A stretch of DNA of 64,000 bases from Paenibacillus sp. RUD330 (lineage in GTDB: Bacteria; Bacillota; Bacilli; Paenibacillales; Paenibacillaceae). The notes beneath the pieces were generated by a model. That model was not told where the DNA came from, made no database searches, and was given only the letters and a program-made list of their open reading frames with translations. The stretch spans positions 4,892,001-4,956,000 of the forward strand of contig NZ_CP022655.2 of the NCBI RefSeq assembly GCF_002243345.2, given 5' to 3'. The position numbers and the translations under genes were made by a program. Shown one piece after another: positions 58,717 through 64,000 of the stretch; positions within the stretch are counted from its first letter, which is position 1; every line of letters starts with the position of its first letter.

Positions 58717-59715
58717 TCAAGCGTCGCGGCGCAGGATGCCCTCGATCTTCTCCAGCTCATCTCCGCTGAATTCCAGGTTGTCGAGCGCGCGGACATTGTC
58801 CTCGATCTGCGAAACCCGGCTTGCGCCGATGAGAGCGGAGGTGACCCGCCCGCCGCGCAGCGTCCAGGCAAGCGCCATCGCCGCCAGCGACTGGCCGCGC
58901 TCCTGGGCAAGAGCGTTCAGCTCGCGGATCTGCGCCAAGCGGCCCTCGGTGATCTGGCTGCCGCTCAGGAATACGCTTGGGCCGCCGGCCCGTGAATCCG
59001 CGGGTATGCCCTGCAGATAGCGGTCCGACAGCATGCCGCCCGCCAGCGGGGAAAAGACGATGGAGCCGATGCCCTCTTCCTCCAGCACATCCTGAAGCCC
59101 GTCCTCGATCCAGCGGTTGAACATGGAGTAGGACGGCTGATGGATCAGGCACGGGGTGCCGAGCTGCTTCAGGATGTATGCCGCTTCCCTGGCCTGCTCC
59201 GCGCTGTAGTTCGAGATGCCGGCGTAGAGCGCCTTGCCGGAACGGACCGCATGGTCCAGGGCAGACATCGTTTCCTCGAGCGGCGTATCGGGATCCGGAC
59301 GGTGGTGATAGAAGATGTCGACATACTCCAGGCCCATCCTCTTCAGGCTCTGGTCGAGGCTCGAGAGGATGTATTTGCGCGAGCCCCACTCGCCGTAAGG
59401 GCCTTCCCACATGTAATAGCCCGCCTTGGTCGAGATGACGAGCTCGTCCCGGTAAGGCGCCAGGTCATCCTTCAGCATCCGGCCGAAGTTCTCTTCGGCG
59501 GAGCCTGGCGGAGGCCCGTAATTGTTCGCCAGATCGAAATGGGTGATGCCCAGGTCGAATGCCCTGCGCGCCATTTCCCTGCCGTTCTCGTAACGGTCGT
59601 TCCCTCCGAAGTTATGCCACAATCCGAGCGATATTGCCGGCAGCTTCAGCCCGCTGCGTCCGACGCGGTTGTACTTCATCGATTCGTACCGTCCGGAATG
59701 AGCTTGATATCCCAT
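58717..59715 (-). CDS. Aldo/keto reductase, YghZ/L-glyceraldehyde-3-phosphate reductase type
   Basis: 332 residues from an ATG 9 nt after GGAGG. The N-terminal part (YNRVGRSGLKLPAISLGLWHNFG) is diagnostic of the YghZ/AKR14 group. Catalytic Asp and Tyr are in HFDLANNYGPPPGSAEENFG, Lys in VISTKAGY, His in YHHRPDP. The NADPH site is ALIGASRVSQIEDN. The likely reaction is NADPH reduction of L-glyceraldehyde 3-phosphate or methylglyoxal. It is unlike the other reductase in this window at the N-terminus, so they are separate subfamilies. Confidence 0.88.
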   Translation of the reverse strand: MGYQAHSGRYESMKYNRVGRSGLKLPAISLGLWHNFGGNDRYENGREMARRAFDLGITHFDLANNYGPPPGSAEENFGRMLKDDLAPYRDELVISTKAGYYMWEGPYGEWGSRKYILSSLDQSLKRMGLEYVDIFYHHRPDPDTPLEETMSALDHAVRSGKALYAGISNYSAEQAREAAYILKQLGTPCLIHQPSYSMFNRWIEDGLQDVLEEEGIGSIVFSPLAGGMLSDRYLQGIPADSRAGGPSVFLSGSQITEGRLAQIRELNALAQERGQSLAAMALAWTLRGGRVTSALIGASRVSQIEDNVRALDNLEFSGDELEKIEGILRRDA

Positions 59716-59838
59716 CGCCATCTTCCTCCCTTGAACCTCTATGATCGCCGTCTGCGGTCAAGCTGGAAACGGCGTCCTGCCATGCTGCTCATTATACCTC
59801 AAGAGCTCGGCGCCGGCTTGGCCGATCCTGGAACCGGC

Positions 59839-61287
59839 TCAGACGGTCAGCGTCCGGGTCCGCGGCGGAACGACATGCATGTCGGTAGCCGTTTCCGCGA
59901 AAAATCCGGGCTCCTCCTCCGCCAGGCTCAGCCAGGCATCGACGCAAGCCGGATCGAATTGCCGGCCGCGCTGAGCCGAGATGATTCCGAGCGCCTGCTC
60001 ATGGGTCATCGCCTTGCGGTAGGACCTGGACGAGGTCAGCGCGTCGTACACGTCCGCGACGGCCGTAATGCGCGCGAACAGCGGTATCTCCTTCTCCCGC
60101 AGCCGGTCCGGATAGCCGGTTCCGTCCCACCGTTCATGATGGGACCGGATGACGGCAAGCTCTTCCCGCATGAAGCCGAGCTTGCGGCACAGCTCGTAGC
60201 CGTGCACGGGATGGAGCTCGACGACCGCGCGCTCCTCCTGGGTCAGCACATCGGGCTTGTTCAGGATCGACTGCGGAATCTGCAGCTTGCCCACGTCATG
60301 GATGATGCCGCCCTGGCCGATCGCCATGAGATCGGATGAGGCCAGCCCCATGCGCTCGGCCAGCTTCAGGGCATACAGGGCGACCCGATAGTTGTGCCCC
60401 GCCGTGTAGCCGTCCTTCTCTTCCGTCGCCTGGATCAGAGCCTGGACGCTTGGCGAGATGCATTTCTGCAGCCATTCCTTGGGATCCGAGCGGAACAGGG
60501 CTCTCATGGAATCCAGCAAGGAATGGGAGCTGGCATATTGGAGCAGGATGCCCGCCGCCACAGCCAGCAGGGACAGCAGAAGCAGCACATGGTACAGCCA
60601 CCAGCTCAGACGCCACGGCTCGCCGAGCACCATGATGAGCTGACCCGCGCCGAGCCAGCCGCAGCTGTAGACGATCGAGAGCTGCAGCGGCATCCTGGCG
60701 GCCCTGTAGCCTTTCCAATAACTTCTGGCGGCGCTGGCGAGCAGGATGAGCACGATCGCCGTCGATGCGGTTCTCGTCGAATCCCTCTCCGACCACCCCG
60801 CGAGAATATGGGGATGGTTCATGGCGGAGAAGAAATAAAGCATCAGAACGACTGTCCAGGCGGGGACCAGCCACCGGTGGAAGCGCCCCAGGAACAGGAC
60901 GAGCGGACGAGCCGCGTTCACGCCGGACAGCGCCAGCCACACGGAGGCGATGAGGATGCCCAGCTGCGAGGAGAGGCCCTGGACGGAGTTGTGCTCCATG
61001 ATGAATCCCGGCGTGGCGAGCCCGTGCAGCATGATCAGCGCCGTCATGGAGATGTAGGCCAGCGCCAGGAACGATACGCCGATGTTGCGCAGCTTCATCC
61101 CGGTGTAGCCCATCGCCCCCGCAAGCAGCAAGGAGAAGACGGAAACGATCGTCACGATATAAAAATGTCCGACTGGGGAATGCCAATAGATGTCCAGAGT
61201 TCCGGACCATCTCAAAGCCTGGAACAGAATCAGGGGCAGCAGTATGAATGCAGCAGCCGTAAGCAGCTTCCGGTGAGGAGCGCGCAT
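59839..61287 (-). CDS. HD-GYP domain phosphodiesterase with membrane sensor
   Basis: 482 residues (10 more if the ATG at 61317 is used; GAGGTGAT favours 61287). The N-terminal 260 residues hold about eight membrane helices. The HD-GYP domain follows (about 300-470): HDVGK for the HD pair and HHERWDGTGYPDRL for the GYP motif, both intact. The family degrades cyclic di-GMP. It stands alone. The end (EEEPGFFAETATDM) is short with no extra domain. Confidence 0.9.
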   Translation of the reverse strand: MRAPHRKLLTAAAFILLPLILFQALRWSGTLDIYWHSPVGHFYIVTIVSVFSLLLAGAMGYTGMKLRNIGVSFLALAYISMTALIMLHGLATPGFIMEHNSVQGLSSQLGILIASVWLALSGVNAARPLVLFLGRFHRWLVPAWTVVLMLYFFSAMNHPHILAGWSERDSTRTASTAIVLILLASAARSYWKGYRAARMPLQLSIVYSCGWLGAGQLIMVLGEPWRLSWWLYHVLLLLSLLAVAAGILLQYASSHSLLDSMRALFRSDPKEWLQKCISPSVQALIQATEEKDGYTAGHNYRVALYALKLAERMGLASSDLMAIGQGGIIHDVGKLQIPQSILNKPDVLTQEERAVVELHPVHGYELCRKLGFMREELAVIRSHHERWDGTGYPDRLREKEIPLFARITAVADVYDALTSSRSYRKAMTHEQALGIISAQRGRQFDPACVDAWLSLAEEEPGFFAETATDMHVVPPRTRTLTV

Positions 61288-61541
61288 GGGACTGAAGATC
61301 ACCTCGTATGACCGCATCGGGACGAATGGTGGAATAAAAGGCAGGACTTATGGATGCCTATACAAATAGCGGCCGCTGCATTAATATGGGAAAAATAAGC
61401 TTTATCCGTAGCATACCTTATCCTGGAAAGCTTTGAACAGAGCCAATATTCAAATTCATGACCTTTTGGTCCCGTTTGAAAGACGAACGATGGAAGATGC
61501 TGTCTTTTGAAAAGAATTATTTTTACAGGAGTTGAGACCTA

Positions 61542-62417
61542 TTGTCATATCAATATGAAGTCAAAACATACAAAGAAACATTCGAAATGGTCGAGCTGAC
61601 GGAGGCGGCGACCCGCTCCCGCGTGCTGATCTGTCCGGAACGCGGCGGCATCGCCCTGCAATGCCGGCTGAACGGCTATGAGCTGTTCTATCTCGACGAG
61701 GCCACGTTCCTGGATCCGGAAGCGAACATACGCGGGGGCAATCCCGTGCTCTTCCCGATCAGCGGCCAGCTGGCCAACGGAGAATACGAGTGGAACGGCC
61801 GCAAATACCGCATGCGCAACCACGGAGTCGCCCGCACCGAAGCTTGGGAGATCGCCGGCATCTCCGATGACCGTGAAGCCTCCGTCACCCTCCGCCTGCG
61901 CAGCAGCGAGCGGACGCTGGAGCAGTTCCCGTTCGATTTCGAGCTGTTGTTCACATACACCCTGAAAAACGGCGAGCTGTCCATCGCCCAGCAATACCGC
62001 AACCTGTCGGATTCGCCGATGCCGATGTATCCCGGCTTCCATCCCTACTTTGCCGCGGATTCCAAACACATCTCCTACCGGACGGACGCGACCCGGTATC
62101 TGGATTACAACGACGGTGAGGAAAAGCCGTTCGAAGGCTCCCTCGATCTCGGGAGCATGAAGGAATCGGCCGCCCTGCTGGATCCGGCCGCTCCGGAAAT
62201 CGCCTTCAAGCCTTCCGGAAACCTTGCGGTCCGGATGCGCTACAGCGGCAGCTTCCGCTACGTCGTCCTCTGGAGCGTAGAGGGCAAGCCGTTCGTCTGC
62301 GTGGAGCCCTGGATGGCCCTGAACGGCGAGCTCAACCGCCAGCAGGAGCTCGTGCTCGTCCAGCCGGGCGAACCGGTCGAGGCCGAGCTGGTCATCGGCG
62401 CGTCCCATACGCTGTGA
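61542..62417 (+). CDS. Aldose 1-epimerase family protein
   Basis: 291 residues from a TTG about 10 nt after AGGAG. The family pattern is clear: GGNPVLFPISGQL, the catalytic His in MRNHGVAR and the second His in YPGFHPYFAA, and Glu in CVEPWMALNGELN. It interconverts alpha and beta anomers of hexoses or hexose 6-phosphates. The YeaD-like short form fits. It is monocistronic and ends at a long terminator hairpin. Confidence 0.9.
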   Translation: MSYQYEVKTYKETFEMVELTEAATRSRVLICPERGGIALQCRLNGYELFYLDEATFLDPEANIRGGNPVLFPISGQLANGEYEWNGRKYRMRNHGVARTEAWEIAGISDDREASVTLRLRSSERTLEQFPFDFELLFTYTLKNGELSIAQQYRNLSDSPMPMYPGFHPYFAADSKHISYRTDATRYLDYNDGEEKPFEGSLDLGSMKESAALLDPAAPEIAFKPSGNLAVRMRYSGSFRYVVLWSVEGKPFVCVEPWMALNGELNRQQELVLVQPGEPVEAELVIGASHTL

Positions 62418-62467
62418 CGTGTTGAAGCCGCAGCGGCATCGCCGATGCGCATGGCCGATATGTCCAA

Positions 62468-62521
62468 AAAGGAAAACGGACCTGCTCCCCTCTCCTAGGG
62501 GAATCAGGTCCGTTTTCCTTT
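62468..62521. terminator. Bidirectional terminator between epimerase and GNAT genes
   Basis: The outer 17-bp stem AAAGGAAAACGGACCTG (62468-62484) / CAGGTCCGTTTTCCTTT (62505-62521) has a smaller CCCCT..AGGGG hairpin inside. Confidence 0.8.
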
Positions 62522-62530
62522 GCATGTCCG

Positions 62531-63088
62531 TTATCGGATTTCTTTTTCGTACAGACAGAAGCCGTTGTCCGATCTGCCCATGAACGTATATCCGGACCTG
62601 CTGTAGAAGGCGTTGAGCTTGTCGTTGCTGCCGATGCAGTCGAGCCGTATCGCCGACTTGCCTTCGCAAGCGGCGCCCGTCTCCGCCCAGGACAGGATGG
62701 CACCGCCGATGCCTTGACCGGCATAATCGCGGTTGACGGCCAGCCGGTGCAGATACAGGTAAGGCTCATGGCCTTGCTCACCCCACAGCTCCTTGTCCCA
62801 TTCGCCGGGCTGCTGAAGCAGGATGACCATTCCGGCAAGCGGCAGCCTCTCCTCCGCCGAGGCGATCGAGCCTGCCCGGAACAGGAACGCCTCTCCTCTG
62901 GCCGCCGCCTCTTCCAAGCCGTGGCTGTCCTCTCCTCGAAGCAAGCCGTTCCACTGCAGGGAACCGCTGGATTCCAGCCAGCCGGCGATGCCCCGGAGCA
63001 TGTCCATCGCTTCCGCCGTTCCTTCCGGCCGTAGCCTCTCGACCGTCAATCCGCCCGCTTCCGCGCGCATCATCGTTATTCCACTCAT
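62531..63088 (-). CDS. GNAT-family N-acetyltransferase
   Basis: 185 residues. The acetyl-CoA-binding part is YLHRLAVNRDYAGQGIGGAILSWAE (R/QxxGxG/A), followed by the typical IRLDCIGSNDKLNAFYSRSGYTFMG. The start ATG lies near GGGACGGGATCG. The substrate cannot be told. It is divergent from the regulator at 63270, with 180 bp between them. Confidence 0.87.
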   Translation of the reverse strand: MSGITMMRAEAGGLTVERLRPEGTAEAMDMLRGIAGWLESSGSLQWNGLLRGEDSHGLEEAAARGEAFLFRAGSIASAEERLPLAGMVILLQQPGEWDKELWGEQGHEPYLYLHRLAVNRDYAGQGIGGAILSWAETGAACEGKSAIRLDCIGSNDKLNAFYSRSGYTFMGRSDNGFCLYEKEIR

Positions 63089-63269
63089 AGCGATCCCGTC
63101 CCTTCCAGCGGTTTGCCCGCGCCTCCTCGTCCAGATCGCAGCTTGAGGAAGCTGTCTTGCACAAGCGGGCCTTGTCCACCCATTGTATCGCGGCGGCCTC
63201 ATCCGCGCGAGCCCCCGGATTTTTCCGGAAAATGCTATAATGACCCGTAGCAAAGAAAAGGGGATCGGA

Positions 63270-64000
63270 ATGATGCTCGAATTCAGCGAAAACGGCTATA
63301 CGGTATCCTCCAACGGGGTATCGGTCGAGCTGTTCGCCAAGGAATATGCCCTGATGCGGTTTCTTTACCGCAATCAGGGAAGCGCCTTCAGCCGGGAACA
63401 GCTGCTCGACCGGGTATGGCCTCTCGAATATCCGGTCGAACGCACCGTAGACGACCATATCTATCGGCTCCGCAAAAAGCTGGCGCCCATCGAAGGCTTG
63501 GCGATCCGGACCGTGCGCAGCTTCGGCTACTGCCTCACCGTACGTTCCCAGCCGGCGGAAATCCATGCCGTCCCTTCAGCCGCCGACGAAGAGCTGCGGG
63601 AGCAGATGCGCACTATATTCGCCAAATATCACCGCTACGGCCAAGGGACTTCGATGCTGGCGCTTGCCCGGCAGCAGGATATCCTCGGTTATGAGCTGGA
63701 CCCGTTCTACTCCGTTTACGTTCATTTTGTCCAGGGAGACGTGCAATGGCTGCTCTACGGAGGCGGCTTGCCTGCTTCCGAAAGGGTCTACTGGCTGCTT
63801 CTGTTCTACCTGTTTGCCGGGGAGCCCCAGGCCAGCCTGGACTACTGCGAGCGTGTGCTCGCGACAGGGAAGCTCCCTCCTGCCCAGCACCGCGAAATCG
63901 AGATGCTCAACATTCTGGATCTGTACACGCTGGCCGGAGCGCCGCACAAGGCTCTGGAGCGGATCGAGTTGACCCGCAGCTTGATTATGGAGGACCCGAG
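63270..64000 (+). CDS. Winged-helix (OmpR-type) regulator without receiver domain, cut by window edge
   Basis: The first 243 residues are visible. A Trans_reg_C winged helix occupies residues 1-95 (FAKEYALMRFLYRNQGSAFSREQLLDRVW, RTVDDHIYRLRKKL, RTVRSFGYCLTV), with no receiver before it. The rest is helical with TPR-like repeats (ASLDYCERVLATGKLPPAQHREIEMLNILDLYTLAGAPHKALERIE). The start ATG is 6 nt after AAAAGGGG; a second ATG follows at once. DNA-binding domain plus a TPR sensor suggests peptide or protein sensing; this is inference, as the C-terminus is missing. Confidence 0.8.
   Translation, partial: MMLEFSENGYTVSSNGVSVELFAKEYALMRFLYRNQGSAFSREQLLDRVWPLEYPVERTVDDHIYRLRKKLAPIEGLAIRTVRSFGYCLTVRSQPAEIHAVPSAADEELREQMRTIFAKYHRYGQGTSMLALARQQDILGYELDPFYSVYVHFVQGDVQWLLYGGGLPASERVYWLLLFYLFAGEPQASLDYCERVLATGKLPPAQHREIEMLNILDLYTLAGAPHKALERIELTRSLIMEDP

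Noticed and set aside
59140-60339. A 399-codon plus-strand frame across the reductase and HD-GYP genes
   Set aside because: It spans two well-supported minus-strand genes and shows no protein-like motifs.

Overview
The window reads as chromosomal DNA of a high-GC, spore-former-type Firmicute of the Paenibacillus group. The evidence is strong AGGAGG-type ribosome binding sites, frequent GTG and TTG starts, an SLH-anchored multidomain xylanase, an LplABC-type sugar importer with a YesM-type kinase, and the Bacillus-type sets dck/dgk, ccpN/yqfL and gapB/SR1P. No phage, insertion sequence, integrase or CRISPR array is visible.

Layout. Positions 1-12.2 kb are a plant-polysaccharide block on the minus strand: a two-component sensor kinase (cut by the left edge), a solute-binding lipoprotein, two permeases, a YicI-type alpha-xylosidase and a GH3 glycosidase, with a divergent AraC regulator and catabolite-responsive (cre-like) sites. 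A 1636-residue CBM22/GH10/CBM9/SLH xylanase with its own cre-like site lies at 21.9-26.8 kb. It would cut xylan at the cell surface, the importer would take up the oligomers, and the intracellular glycosidases would finish them. Positions 12.4-21.7 kb hold mixed functions: an SRPBCC protein, a serine beta-lactamase-like hydrolase, an rsgA paralogue behind a leader-peptide/terminator region, a VOC protein, dck-dgk, a PadR-DUF2812 pair with three matching operators, and an ANT(4')-like nucleotidyltransferase overlapping a PAT-like acetyltransferase. Positions 26.9-28.3 kb are a Fur-controlled flavodoxin operon.

Positions 31.9-39.3 kb collect carbon-switch genes: ccpN, yqfL (PPDK regulator), ppdK, an SR1P-like small protein, gapB and class II fructose-1,6-bisphosphatase glpX. 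Regulator and gluconeogenic targets lie side by side, and related ATATGAYGC boxes precede gapB and glpX. Positions 40.6-64 kb are mostly housekeeping and signalling: two aldo/keto reductases, a UgtP-like glycosyltransferase, an MFS transporter, a TVP38/DedA protein, a FUSC-type exporter, MHYT and LytS-type sensor kinases, Nudix, a tyrosinase-like protein with Met-rich and Lys/Ala-rich tails, a phosphodiesterase, a MoxR/VWA pair, tRNA-Thr(CGT), UspA, an HD-GYP protein, an aldose epimerase, a GNAT and a winged-helix regulator cut by the right edge.

The most unusual signal is non-coding. Three intergenic regions (12.5, 31.4 and 39.8 kb) carry the same arrangement of a 23-24 bp motif: two forward copies, then two or three inverted copies, phased at 50-51 bp within each arm. 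Each lies beside unrelated low-complexity tandem repeats. I know of no named element with this architecture, but I could not search databases.
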